Shown here one piece after another: positions 41,354 to 55,500 of a stretch of DNA of 64,000 bases. Under the pieces are notes generated by a model. The model saw only the letters and a list, made by a program, of their open reading frames with translations, was not told the origin of the DNA and searched no databases. Position 1 is the first letter of the stretch, and every line of letters begins with the position of its first letter. Source of the stretch: Protonemura montana (Eukaryota > Arthropoda > Insecta > Plecoptera > Nemouridae); assembly GCA_947568835.1 (NCBI GenBank), contig OX387602.1:9909021-9973020 (forward strand), in the 5' to 3' direction. Both the position numbers and the translations under genes were made by a program.

Positions 41354-44300
41354 CGTGAACTGGAATAACACACAACAAGGGTGGATGTAAGATGCACACT
41401 TGTGCCTTGTCTGGTGGAGGATATAACAATACATTGGTGCGGTTGACAGTTTGGTTTTGTGTAATTCGTAAATAAATGTGATTTAGGGCATAGACCGTGG
41501 TTAGGTCGAGGTTAAGTATAAAATAAAAGAGTTTTTATTGCGTACGTTTCTGCATGTCCAAGGGACGAGATCTTGTTCGAAATTAGATTGCTTTATGCTG
41601 TGAAATCTCATTCAAATTTCAAATGCTTGCTATGCGCAAAATATTTTATTATTATGAACACTAACAGTAAAATAAATGTGATTTACCTGTGATCGAAAAT
41701 GTATTTACACTAGAAAATAACACTATTTAGCGACAATATAGTGTTCTTTGGCTTAGCAGAAAGTAGTATTTTACATTTTATCACATATCTTCAATGGCTT
41801 GCAAACCTGCATATAAGAAAGTGCATTGGTTGCATCGCAAGAAATCTGAGCTATCATGTTAATACCACCACACTAGCAGTCGCAAAAACATTCCATGGTC
41901 ACCAGCACACACCAAATAAATTAACGATTATGATTATATAATCAGGGAACGGAGGATTTACATAGGTGATTTGACAGCTCTTTATAGATGCAGTAAAGAG
42001 ACATGCAAGGAAAACAACCGAGAGGAAGAGTGTTTTTCACTATTTTCCAAGCCATCCAGCCGTGCACGCGGTAACCCTCCACATGTCAAGGATACATCTG
42101 ATAACGACTCCAGCAAATCTTTAGTTCTTAATACGTTTGTCAACAATATACTTTCCCAAATTTGAAATAATTTCAATTTTCCACTTACGTGCGTTACAAA
42201 TAAATGATTTGCCTCGTATCTTCTCTAGCACTAATTAAAATAATAGTACATCGAGCAACTAAGTCAATGCCGCGACCAGCTGGCGAGTCTTGATTGTATA
42301 GCGAATCGGGATTGAATAATACCTGACCATGCACTATCACCATCTACCTATGTACCCTGATTGTAGAGTGGCTTATCGGTTTCTAGTCGATGTAAAGCAA
42401 TTTCATCGGGGAGATAAACAACTAATCGAGAGCAAGTTTATTGAAAAATAATAACCATCTTCAGTTTTGACTTTGAACAAGGCCAATGGACCTAGATATC
42501 GGCTTTACATCATTTTAATGGACACAGAATCATTACCAATTAACATTATTTGTAATTAGTATTCACTTTTACAGCATCACAGACGGTAAAATTTGAAAAT
42601 TTAAGTAGGAAAATAAATCATTGTATTTTTGAGCAAATAGTAATTTCAAGTCAAAGCAGATAGTGTGGCCGTATGCAAATGGGGAGCGCTTGAGCAGCAA
42701 AGTTAAACTAAGATCCAGTCACGCTTCTGAATTTAACTATGCACACCAATTTTTTGGCATTCCTTAAATCTGTTCCATTTCCATAAAATATGTTTCACAC
42801 ATTTATGAATATCCAAATGGTATCAATCATCAATCAAAATCACTAAATGAAACGAAGTATAAATGTACACGGTCCTCGGTCTCGTGCTTATCAAACGACC
42901 TCCTTAATAATCAATTATATTTTTTACCTGTAAACCTGATAACAGATCGATAACGCATTTTCGCCATTTATCAACATGTCTTGTTATTGAGGTTCCGATG
43001 ATATCTCGTCCTCTTGGATACCCCTCACTGGCACGAAGTAGACACCGCTCTCTACGGTCGGTAAGCAGCAACAAGCCGCGTCGCGGGAAGTTAGCTGTCC
43101 GCCCGCCAATTGCCAGTTAGTTTCGAGTTTGCCGTCGCTGGGAGAGCACGCTGAGGCTGACCGACAGCGGCAGGTAACACTTGCAACTTTCAAACTGAGT
43201 AAACAAACTGAAAGATTAAGTGTGGTGTGGGTGTATAGATTTTCAAAAGAACAACGTCTTGTACGAATTCGACCATCTTGCTTAATGTCAACGTTGCTAT
43301 TTGTTGGCTGAAGACTTAAAAATGTAGTTTTAATCGATTCATGAGGCGACCAATTTAAAACAAAAGCCGTTGGCGCTACGCGGATCGGGTGCCTCGGGCT
43401 CGTGTTACTGGTACTGGTGTGGTGCTAATTCACACATGCGCCCCAACACGGGTACCTGTGCACCCTTGTAGTTGGGGACACTCCGGGGTGAAAGGGACGT
43501 AGACTACAAAGATATTTGACTAAGAGGGTGCACGGTTTTGTACGGCTAAGGAAAAGAAGATGCGTTACATAGGCGTGAGAGAGGGTGTGCAGCGAAAGAC
43601 TATGGCACTGGCGATTATTCTAAGGTGTCGTACAGAAATAATTTTATCGTGAAAATATGTGGATACAGGTGAAAATGAGAAATATGTCAAGGCAAGGTTA
43701 GTGAGGAAACGTACGCGTAAGATAAGCTATTGCTGGCTTAACATTTTTAAGATAAGTCAGCAAATTTATTACTCCTGTCAAACATGTGCCAATCATTACA
43801 AAATTAATGTAATTAATTTATTAAATATTTGAACAAAGCTTTTCGGCACGGTACCAGAAAACAAATTAAAAAATAATGCGGTCGGCTTCTACTAGCATGG
43901 TTTCAAATCGAATGACGAATTTTGGCTTCAGTATTAGACTAGGTACTGCACCCAAACGGTCAGTCACTTGGAGTCAAACGCTTTCCGTGGTTTCTTTGTA
44001 TGATATTAGCGATGCGCTCGTGCATAGTATTGTGGTCGAACGGGAAGGCTGGATCCGACACACAGCTGTTCGGCGTGGATGACTGAACTACTGGTCGGTC
44101 GGTCGTATGCAGCGCAGTTTGAATGGGTGATAGCGTGTTTCCTCTTGCACCCTCGTTACCACGTTCATCGCCAGAGACTCGCTTAGCGCTTCCGGTCTAG
44201 TCACGATGGCCACTAATGTCCTATCTGCATGGATTTGACATAATTTGCGTTGAGTTGTGACATGTAGAAATCTTATGGTCGTGGTTGGTATGTAAAGATT

Positions 44301-47300
44301 GCTTGTAGGCTGTAATTATGGCTATTTGCGTGTTTCCGATAATTATCTTCTCGTTCTAAGCAATGGCACGGACATTCCTTACCAATGTGCATGACACTGG
44401 CTATTGGGTGACCAAAAAATCATAGAATGGCTACAATACTGCACCCTCATCGATACAATGTTTGATCCATCCCTCCCTCATGGAACCCGGAAACAGTGCA
44501 ATTTATTTAAATTACTCAACAACACAGTTGCTCACCTGTCAGCTGTCGCAATGTGTTTTGTTGTCTTGCATCGTCAACTTTTTATTACATGCTTCAAGAA
44601 AAGTTCGTTATTTAAAAGCCAGCATTTTATTACAAAATACAAAATGGATCGCTCATACTATTACATTATTTCATTTGAATTCTGTTTTGAAGAAAACAGA
44701 TAAATAAGTTGATGTTCATAAAACCTCTGCCATCATACAGTGTCTCATCGGATGCTTTATCAGTAACAAAATCAGCCCCAAGTCCCGACTGCGATAACAA
44801 AATCCCATTATGTTTGATGATTCATAGAGATATCTGTCGAGGGCGGGTGACGTCAATAAAATACCTCTCTACTTTAGTTAATTAATTGTAATAGCCGGTA
44901 CTTGCGTATCAACATTGCCGTACCAGTGGATTGTGAAATTACGTCGGTGAATCTAAAATGGACATGCTTTAGAAACATTTTGTAATTAGGATAATAATAA
45001 CCATAGGAAAAGATTGGTACCGTTGTTATGTTAGTTATGTCGACTGTCCGAAGGGTGCCGGGCGCAGGCACGACTAGCTTCCACATTTACACCCATTGTT
45101 TCTTGCTGTGAGTTTATGTGCGTGGAGGTCGGTGTCCCCTTGCCACCTCCTTAGAACTAAATCAACAACATTTGTTGTACCTTCTACTTGTACAGGTTGT
45201 ACTACTGGTAAAGTAAAGTTGCATCCAGAAACCAAATAAAGCCATACAACAGCGACCGCGATCGCGCCAAAAGCATCACCCACCGCTCAAAATCCCACAC
45301 ATACCACACTCCATACATGTTTTATGCCGTCGATGAGTTCAGGTTTTATGTAGAGTGAGTGTAGTTAGTGTGTGGACTCATACTCAAGTACAAGGTTGAT
45401 GTTTGAACGTCCCTTGGCGTTATTGTATTAGCAAAGTTGCATCATCATTAGGTAACACAGCTGGCTGGATAGACCAAAGAGATTCTGTCAATTCACACAG
45501 TCGCGCAGCAATCTGCGGTGCAAATGTGAGGCTGCCTGTAATCTAGGGCGGCCAAATTTCAATAAAAATGTCGGGAACTGTTCCGTCGCTCGTTTGTCAG
45601 CTGTTGTATCTAGTTAGTAGTTTTTATATTGTACGGTAGTCTTAATGAAAAGTACCGTTTATGCGCGTAGTGAACAAAATTTCGTTTGTGTTGTCTTGCT
45701 TCTCATAACACAGATTTTTAACATCATGACAATGGAATGACAAATTTGCGCTCATTGCTTCAATAAAAAAGTGGGCCTCTGAGTGGGGAAGCACACGAGG
45801 GCGAGAGTCGGATGCACAACGACTTCAGACAGTGTTGGTTAAACTTTCGATAAAACGTTACCATTTACCTCGATTAATATGAGGTGTTTAACTACGCACT
45901 GTTTTGACTACGGGCCTTGTGGAACTAGCTTTTAATGGTACACCTCAAAATAGTGCGGCGTTTATAACCGTCCTCTCGTTTAATTCAATTAACCGTTACT
46001 TATCGGCAAGATAAGTTCAGAATGATCAGTAAAGTAGAACGTGGCTTTCATAAGATAATAGGGTGCATTAGTTCCTGATGAAAATTGATAAATACTGAAG
46101 GAAAAATACTCATTGTCACGAAAGGGTGGCGTTTCGATTATTGGCTACACCCGTGGGTGCTCACTGCTCAGTTCTCTGGATCGTCGTCGATGTAATTGTT
46201 TCCCATGAAAAGTGAGCGCACAGAGACTCGAAACAATGGCTTGGCCAGGGCGTTTCCTGTTAATTGGTCACTCACAGATAGACTGAGTAGGGATTCATGA
46301 GGATGTTCATTGTCAGTCTATCGGAATAATTTTATTGTCTGGTTAACATAACGCGGTAATTTGGAACCACGGTCTGAAACTCAATGGACTTGTACATTGT
46401 ATCGGTGCCAGAATCGACAATGAAACCAATCATCATGGTCATTGGGCTCAAATTTAGGCTTTTTACGAGTCGCCTGACGATGCTCATCTGTCTACCAGAT
46501 TTTTGTTTGCTAACAGTTACGTGTTGAAAATACGGAAAGACAAATGTCGCCTGCGAGTAGGTACATTTCATAAGGAAGTCCACAGGAAAAGGCGGAGAAT
46601 ATCTCATATGTCGCGACACTTTCCGAGTTGCACCAGCTACCGCGTAAACAATGTCGAGATACCAATCGATTGTTCGCTGTGTAGGTACCTGCAATGGAAT
46701 GTACTAAAGTAGCGACTCGAGCACGGAGTTCGGCATCCTTTGCGTCGGAATGTTAAAAACGTGTAAGAAATACCGCACATTATCAACTAAATTGTGAGAA
46801 GTATCACAATTCAAAGTATCGCATCGAAATGAAAATTATATTATGTAGAAAGTGAAAGTACTCGTTTTAAAACAATGTGGTGACGTCATTATTTTGATTA
46901 GCACAGGCAGCATGATACACTTCTAGCACCGAAGAAAATCATTTTATATAAACAAAATTGTGAAACTACCCAACCACTTGGAACAGTTCGGTGGCCATTG
47001 CATCTCTCTTCGCGTTCCAAACGATGATAGCGCTGAAAATCTTTAATACTGAAGAATCATGCTCTTTTTTAATAATTAAGAAACCCTTTTCACAAGGCGT
47101 GAGGGTTGAATGCTTGCTTACTCAATTAGCAAAGCGACGAACTAAAAAGAAAATAACGGTAGTGGTATTTTTCTCGGCTCTACTGGGAGCGAAACTTTTA
47201 GGTCTGGTAAAGATGACATTTAGACGCGGTAGCACGTGTGGTCTGTGTGACCTTTGCTGTGGTGGTAACATTTCCAATGATGACGTTTCGGGGTAGGCAA

Positions 47301-49576
47301 TCGCAGAAACAAAAATACACGCCGAGGCCACGAATCCGTGGCGACTTGTAATGATAAACAAACTCATTTTTACGTGTAAATGTTCCAGTTGTTTAAAATT
47401 TGAGTAATGGCTTTCTTGTATTTTTGTATGACAGTATCAACGTGGTTCTAGCGATGTGTCGGTCATGGTTGGCCGATGACCCCTTTATACTCTGCTTTTG
47501 CACAAGAAACTCTATTTTTTTTAAATTATTTTACAAAATCTCATCGTTGACTCGCTATGTCCTATACGTTCCTTACTTTCCTTCACACGCACAGATTTTC
47601 CGCTACGGATACTTCTGCTTCTGATTGATCTACTTTTTAAAAATTATTCTTAACTTGATACATGAGGAGTTCACTCATTGCTTTTTAAGTAAAGAGACAC
47701 ACAACAAGATTTAATGATTTTATATTTTATTACACTTCACTTTGGTTCTCTTTTGTATTTGTTTTTAATGTAAATTATCGATACAAGACGATGTATACTC
47801 ATGTTCCGCTTTCTTTAAAGATTTTTTCGTCAAAAACGCGTGGTTTTTCGAGACGTAGTATTTCATCTCTTCATGTTCAATTACATCGATTACCACGCGT
47901 TTGCCACGATTCTTTCCCCAAAATTTGCATGACCCATCAGAGAAAAGCGTGTGCAATGTTTATGGTCTGTGAATTCATCGGAATTCGTTGACAGCGGAAA
48001 GCCATTTTAGCAAGAAAAAAAAAACTGACAATCACGAATCTAGCTCATGCTATTGTTGTCATGTTGTGCCAAAGCAGATGGCATGATCGATTTCTTTTTT
48101 ACTGACGTTCTAAATATAGGCAACGTGCAGAGGATGCCTTAGAAAATATATGATTCCAAAAGAACCAGCAAGCAGCAGATACGTCGCTAACTTATTACAT
48201 ACTCTGCCAGGCGCTAACATAATTACATTACAAGCCACGTGGATATTGTGAATTTGTTTGGACTTGGGAGACGAATTCTTGGTTCGTGGGTTGGCCAAGC
48301 AGTCGGTAGTTCCGAGAATGTGGAACTTAGAACAGCAGGCTTTTGAAGTAAGTGCACTTAACTTTTCAATTGGCCATGTTTCCTGTCGATCAGATATTTT
48401 GGTGTAATCAAAATGTTATCGTTGAACAGAATAAATGTTGATTCAGTTCAATGCCACTAAAAGACGAGTGCAGTATTGAAGCTAGCTATTTTTTTTTTTG
48501 TTATCCACGTTGAACATATTTTGCAATTACAAATCCAATAGCGTTATGCGAAGTTATTTTCAAGTGGTAGATCACGTTGTGATAAAGAATGCATTTATTT
48601 GCGCCATATTTTACCGTTATAACAGCGATTTTGTTCCAAGTCTTTGTAAAATCAAACGATGCAGAATTGCATTGCACTGAGAAATAACAATGGACAATTA
48701 CTTATTAAATAAGGCATCGGGAGGGTTTGTTGTGGGATTATTAAAGCTTGTTTTATTGCATTCAGTGTTTGAATAACTGAACACTGCATTGAAGTATGCA
48801 GACCGATTTGAAGGCCGATTTGAACTTTTTATCAATCTCGACTTGGACTCTAATTGAGCTAATAAAAATTAAACCTTATGATTGCCGCAGATTTTCAAAG
48901 AGTTTAATCTGACTGAATCGATACGTATCTCGGCTCAGTAATCGCTCTCAACTACAGTTACCTGTGGCAAAAAAAGACTTTAAGCTCCATCAATTCAGGA
49001 AATGAACAAAAGCATTTATCGAAATGCCGGCCGTTAGCTCGTGACTCGAGATGAACAATGGTGCTGTGCAGATGGTTGGTGTACCAGCAGCAGGTCACGT
49101 TCACGGCGCGCAGGAGGCCATGACAAAACTGAGGCAAATGCTGATGGGCAAGACTGAAATCTGCAACGACTGGTCACTGGCTAGATGAATCATCTCTTGT
49201 CTAGTGTCGTTGGTCCAAAAAAAATGTAGTCCTGATTTGTGTGTGCCTCATTTGCTAGAAATGATGATGACCCGCATGAAATAAAGTTAATTGTTATGTG
49301 CTTTACGATGAGGCGGGTATTATAAAACGTAGTGCGTATTAGGCTAGGGAGCTGTGTGCTTTGAGCGACGGAAGTTGAGTAGTGGGGAAATGAAGAGAAA
49401 TACCTGCCTGACGTTTGAATTTGATTAATTAATAGGCCATCAATTTCCTGCCGTAAATCTTATCATTGACGTTTGTGATAAAGGCAATCATTAATTTTTT
49501 TACCAGGATCTTTGATTTTTCTAGGTTCGTTAATACCTCTTCTTGATTATGGATGTTCGTCTGTTGTAGCTTCCAA
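41354..49576. other. 8.2 kb region without recognised coding genes
   Basis: It holds the unseen upstream leaders of gene E (minus) and myosin VI (plus). A GC- and CpG-rich patch at about 43000-43510 could be a promoter. Within it, ..gacagcggcag/gtaacac at 43171 looks like a splice donor and might end a non-coding first exon of myosin VI, about 6.4 kb before the start codon. Short open frames such as 47956-47765 (minus) and 49050-49187 (plus) have no recognisable content. A partial arm of the foldback element lies at 41610-41675. Confidence 0.45.
41610..41675. mobile_element. Partial copy of the foldback element (left arm only)
   Basis: tttcaaatgcttgctatgcg followed by attttattattatgaacact matches the left flank and arm of the element at 57.23 kb with few changes. 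No tRNA-like core or right arm follows. Confidence 0.6.
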
Positions 49577-52500
49577 ATGGAGACCCAAAAAGTGTGGTCC
49601 TCCGACAGCAAGGAGGGCTTCATTTTGGGCAAATGCATCGACATTGGACACAACGGGGAGGTGACCATCGCTCCCAACGACCCCAAATATCCGATGATCA
49701 AGAGCCACATTGACCGTGTCTATCCAGCCGAAGAATATGACACCAAAGATGTCGCCGACAACTGTAAGTACACACTTGCCACTTTCAGCTCCTCAATAAT
49801 ATATATTTAAAAAAATATATACTCATCTTCCTTTAACTTGTTTTTCTTCCCTCAGGTGCCTTAATGTATCTAAATCCTGCCACACTTTTAAACAATATTC
49901 GGCTACGATACAAGAAGGATAAAATTTATGTAAGTTTGATTGCGTTCACTGAATCCAGAAAAAAATCTCATCAATCAATGTAACAACCCATTAATTGGTA
50001 TTCTTGTTTATCTCTTACAGACTTATGTGGCAAACATATTGATTGCTGTGAATCCTTACATAGAAATCAAAGATCTCTATTCAGCTCAATCAATTAAAAG
50101 CTACCAGGGGAAATCACTCGGAGTCATGCCGCCTCATGTTTTTGCAATCGGTAAGTCATGCTACTTTAAAAAGTACTAGCAGTGGAAATAATAAAATAAC
50201 TGTCTAGTGTCAAAATCACAAAAAGTGAAAGTGATTACTGATTGAAGTCAACCCCCCCCCCCCCCCCCCCCCCCTTGAGTGGATCCCCTATTCCACCCTG
50301 CAAAGCTGGAATCTGTGTGCCCAGATAGCTCAGTTGGTAAAGCACCCAACTGACAAACAGGAGGTCCTGGGTTCTTATCCCAGCTAGGTTGCACATTTTT
50401 CCAGTTTTCAATCTTTAGCTTGCTGGATTCTGCTCCCTAGTGGAATCACCAGAAAAACCAAAAACCCTGCAAAAAACCTATGTTTGTATGTTTTTGATAT
50501 TGGCTAGTTCAGGTTCATTCCACTCACTGTCTTTTGTCTTGATCAATAACGTTGGTGGTTCTAGCCGACAAATCGTTTCGGGACATGAAGGTGGTGAAGA
50601 CGTCACAGTCCATCATTGTGTCGGGAGAGTCGGGGGCCGGGAAAACAGAGTCGACCAAATACCTGCTGCGATACTTGTGCGATTTGTGGGGCTCATCTGC
50701 GGGTCCGATCGAACAGAAGATACTCGATGGTAAACCTCAGCACATTACACAATAAATTTATTCCAAATATAAAAATTCCCAGGTGGGAAGATTTTTTTTT
50801 GTTTCTTTGATGAAAGTTGGCAACTGGCAAGTGAATTTGGATGGTAAAAAGGAGAAGATAATTTAGGCTGAGAAAGTGCCAATTTCACTATAAAAGTGCC
50901 AAAGAAAATTTGAGTGGAAAATTTATTTTAGAATTTACTTGGGCGGTTTGTTCAAAAGATCTTTACCCAATAAAAACTACCAGATTATCAAGAGTTTCGA
51001 GTAACCAATCGTTGTACACTTTCAGCGAATCCGGTTATGGAAGCGTTTGGCAACGCTAAGACTACGCGTAACAACAACAGCAGTCGCTTCGGCAAGTTCA
51101 TGGAAGTGCATTTCGACAGCAAGTGCCAGGTGGTAGGTGGGTTCATCTCGCATTACCTACTAGAGAAGTCACGCATCTGTACGCAAGCTTCCGACGAACG
51201 CAACTACCACGTATTCTACCTGCTTTGTGCTGGCGCTTCCGATGCTCTCAGAACCAAGCTCAACATCACCAAGCCTGATGACTTCCATGTAAGTATTCAT
51301 TCTTTTTAGAGTGGCTGCCATTTAGGATTTTACCTCCAAATTGATGGAGGTTAAGCTTAAACTCTGCTTTGTGAATTTGGTCCTAATAGTTGACGATAAT
51401 TAACATTTTGGGTACAAATTTGTGGTTTTAAGTCTTGAAAAATAAGCTTGAATCATGCCAAATTCTAAACTCTCAGCTTGTAATCTTGCCGCTTTTGACA
51501 CTCAAAAAGCACTATTTTAATAACGTAGTTAAATTTCACGAAGGAAAGTGCTGTAGTTTTACTTTTTCTGCAAATCATTTTGGTGTTTCTTTCTTTATTT
51601 CAGTACCTTCGGAATGGTTGCACACAATATTTCACAAACAAAACCACCGAGCAAAAGTTATCTAACAGCCAGAAGAGCACAGCGCATCAAGCCAGGGGAG
51701 GATTGAGAGATCCTATTGTCGATGATGTTGATGACTTCAACACAATGGACCAGGTGAGTGAAATACAAAATGAACAGTACATAGTACTTGAAATTTTAAA
51801 ATTTGATTGAAATCAAATGTAAGAAACGGAGTTATTAAAGAATTAGCAGCGCTCGGTGAAGCAAAGCAATGTTAAAAATGAACCAGTGATGAAATTAAAT
51901 GACTGGGGTAACAAGATCATATCTTACGTTTTTCTTCACTACATCCAGGGGACACCCTCATAAATCAAAATTTGATATAATTAAGATATCAGACTGTGGC
52001 TTGAATGTAAATCTAAGCATAAAATTTAGTTTTTAAATAAATTATGTGCATCAAATATTATTAAAAAGTGACATTATTTAACACTTTAAGGCGCTATCTC
52101 GCCTGGGCCTGAATGATGCCGAACGCCTCAACATCTACACGATGGTGGCAGTTGTACTGCATCTGGGTAACATTGCATTTGAAGAAAACCCAGAGGACAC
52201 GAAAGGTGGCTCACAAGTTTGCGTCAGCTCTGAAAATTCACTCTCGCTTGCTGCTGGGCTTATGGGAGTCGACCCTGCGGAACTACGCCAAGCGTTGGTA
52301 TCACGAGTCATGCAGTCGACAAGAGGTGGACTCAAGGGCACAGTGATCATGTGAGTGCTTGATTAATTAATGTCCAAATAGCTGAGAGCAGCAACTTCAC
52401 AAAAATGAAAGGAGAGGAATGCAGATATTACATTTTAGTGACGCAGGATCGGGTTCAGACTCTGCTTCAATCAATTCAAAAGAAGGTGGCAATGGCAATC

Positions 52501-55500
52501 AATTGGGTTTGTATTGGCATGGAAGAAAGGAAATACTTTCCTAGAAGGCTTGGAAACGCCGTGCCTCTTCACAAAACGCTCTGCGCCGTAGTTGAAATTT
52601 CACTCAAATAATTTTTTACTAGTGTTTTATAACAACTCGATATGATAAAGCCAGTAAAAGCAAACTTCCCATATTAGAGGGAGTATGTGTAGAGAGTTAA
52701 TGAAGATGAGCCAATACCTACCAATGTCAACACATTTTGCTGTTCCCTTGCATTTGAATTCCTAGACTTGAAAATTTCAGCCAAAGTATTTTGTTGTGAA
52801 TATGTGTTATTTTGTTTTAGGGTGCCATTAAAAGTGTATGAAGCAAACAATGCACGAGATGCATTAGCAAAAGCAGTGTACAGCAAACTCTTTGATTATA
52901 TTGTTCAACGCATTAACACCAGCATACCGTTTAAAGCATCCAGCTACTACATTGGCGTGCTGGATATTGCTGGTTTTGGTAAGTTATCTCATAACTTGGC
53001 CACAACAGTGCTGGTAAGAAAATTTGCTGAGAATGGCTCGATAACAATTTTCTTTCTTTGTGTTTAGAGTACTTTACCGTGAATAGTTTTGAGCAGTTTT
53101 GCATAAACTATTGTAACGAAAAACTGCAGCAATTTTTCAATGAAAGAATCCTACGTGATGAACAGGATTTGTACGAACGAGAGCATCTCCAAGTTCCTAA
53201 GATTGAGTACAGCGACAACGAGGACTGCATTGGTAATTACATTACTTTTATTTCCAAAATCATAATTAATAGCAATTAATCCAAAAATTGTCCTAACAAT
53301 ATCCTTCAATTTGTAGTCTTGATTGAATCAAAGGGTGTCGGAATATTTGGCCTGCTTGATGAAGAGTCCAAACTACCGAAACACAGCGCCGATCATTTCA
53401 CGATGGAAGTCCATCGGCAGTGGAATGGCCACTTCAGACTCGGTCTCCCGCGGACCTCGCGGCTCAAAGTCCACCGGGAAATACGGGATGACGAGGGATT
53501 CATGATTCGCCATTTTGCTGGGGCAGTTTGCTACCAAACGGTAAGAACCTCCGGAAGCACGAAATGTTTGGTTACCAATTTATATTTGTACTTATGTCTA
53601 GCAGTATTTGTTGGCAATGATAAGTTTAAGAATCTTTGTCTTTACCTCTAAGCAGTACCATTATACATCTTAAAAAACTTCTTCTCTGTTTCAATGTATT
53701 GAATTAACCATTGACGGTAGAAATGTTGCATGAATTGATGTTATTTCTCATTTCTTTTTGCAGAGCCAATTCATAGAAAAAAACAATGATGCACTTCATG
53801 CCTCTCTAGAAGGGTTGATTCTAGAAAGCAGCAACACTTTCCTGCAAGGTCTTTTCACAACAGCTACTTCAAATCAGCAGAAAGGGAAACTTACTTTCAT
53901 CAGCGTAGGTTCAAAATTCAAGACGCAGCTTGGGGAACTAATGGATAAACTCAAAGGCACGGTACGTACTTCTTCACTGCACAAGTGTTATTTTATGCTG
54001 CAGATATTAACTGCAGGTTTGTTCAATGTTAATCTAGATCAATTTATTGATAGATCTCTTGCCAGCAGCCAAATCATCCCAGAATAGCATCCTAGTTGGA
54101 CCAGCTGCAATTTTATCCAGCCGTCCCTTCACCACACTAGGATGGGAGGATTGTAATTTTTCTGTGCATTATTTTAATTGAGCGATGCTTTTGCTAGCCC
54201 AATAAAACTTCTATAAACCGTCAGGCTAAAAATGATTTTGTTTACAGGGCACCAATTTTATCAGGTGCATAAAGCCCAACCAGAAGATGGTTGACCATCA
54301 GTTTGAGGGTGGTTCAATTCTTTCGCAACTCGAGTGTTCGGGTATGACTAGCGTTCTTGAGCTGATGCAGTCTGGGTTCCCATCGCGTGTGGCTTTCATG
54401 GAACTTCACACCATGTACAAACAGTATCTAGGAAAAGACTTGGCTAAACTTGACCCAAGAATGTTTTGCAAGGTAAGTAAAGTCAAATAGGTCTAATTGA
54501 AATGTAATAATGTGTTGAATCATTAAAGTATTACACTTAAAAAAACCGGAAGATAATGTGTAAGCTAATAATTGTATTATTTGTTCTAGGCCCTGCTTGA
54601 GGCGCTGGGAATGACCAGCAACGATTACCGTTTCGGAGTGACGAAAGTATTTTTCCGTCCTGGTAAATTTGCCGAGTTTGATGCGATTATGAAATCGGAC
54701 CCAGAAAATTTGGCAGCTATGGTGGCCAGCGTTAAAAAATGGCTCATCACGACGAGATGGAAGAAAGCTCAATGGTGCTCGTTGTCAGTAATTAAATGTG
54801 AGTTTTGAATTTTTACTTCGTTTTAAACCAAATATAATTCAGAATGAATTTATTATAAAATGTTGTTATTTCAGTGAAAAACAAGATAAAGTACAGAGCT
54901 CAAAACTTAATAATGATACAGAAGACTGTTAGAATGCATCTTGCTAGAAAGCAGCACCGTCCACGGTACCAGGGTATCCGCAAGATAAAGAGTTTGCAGG
55001 TAATGTCCTTTGCTTCCACATTCACTGTCAGATTTAATTCTTGAATCCCGATGTAGGCATAAATTTAATTGCATTTGTTGAACTTCTAGGCAAAGCTCAC
55101 AGAAATGGAACAGAGCATAGGCCAACTAAAAAAAGAAAAGGATAATTTCTTATCCGAAGTTAAGAAACTTCAGAGCGAAATTTCTGCAGCTATCAAGAAA
55201 ATAAAGGTATCAAACAGCAAGAATTGGTTATGCTATTCTTAAGCTAATAAACGAGTTTTATTATGCCAATTTGTGCACTTATTAGTTTGGTAATGTACTT
55301 GGAACGAAATTACAGTTGGAGGCCAAGATCCAACCGTCGGAGGTGGAGAAGATTCATGCGCAGCTGGTAGCCAAAATCAACAATCTGCGAAACCAGCTCC
55401 AGGCAAAGATGTTGGAACAGAAGAATGCCGAAGAACAAGAGCGGCTGAGAAAGATACAGGAAGAGATGGAGAAGGAACGTAAGCGAAAGGAAGCGGAAGA

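Noticed and set aside
41354..43300. Sixth acyltransferase gene upstream of E
   Set aside because: No FPHG, GGAAE, RKGF or FGE-type sequence in any frame.
47765..47956. 63-codon minus-strand frame ending SSCIDNLH
   Set aside because: It has no ATG, no acceptor in frame (a stop comes just upstream) and no recognised relative.
50316..50395. Functional tRNA gene
   Set aside because: Acceptor and anticodon stems do not pair and the B box is changed.
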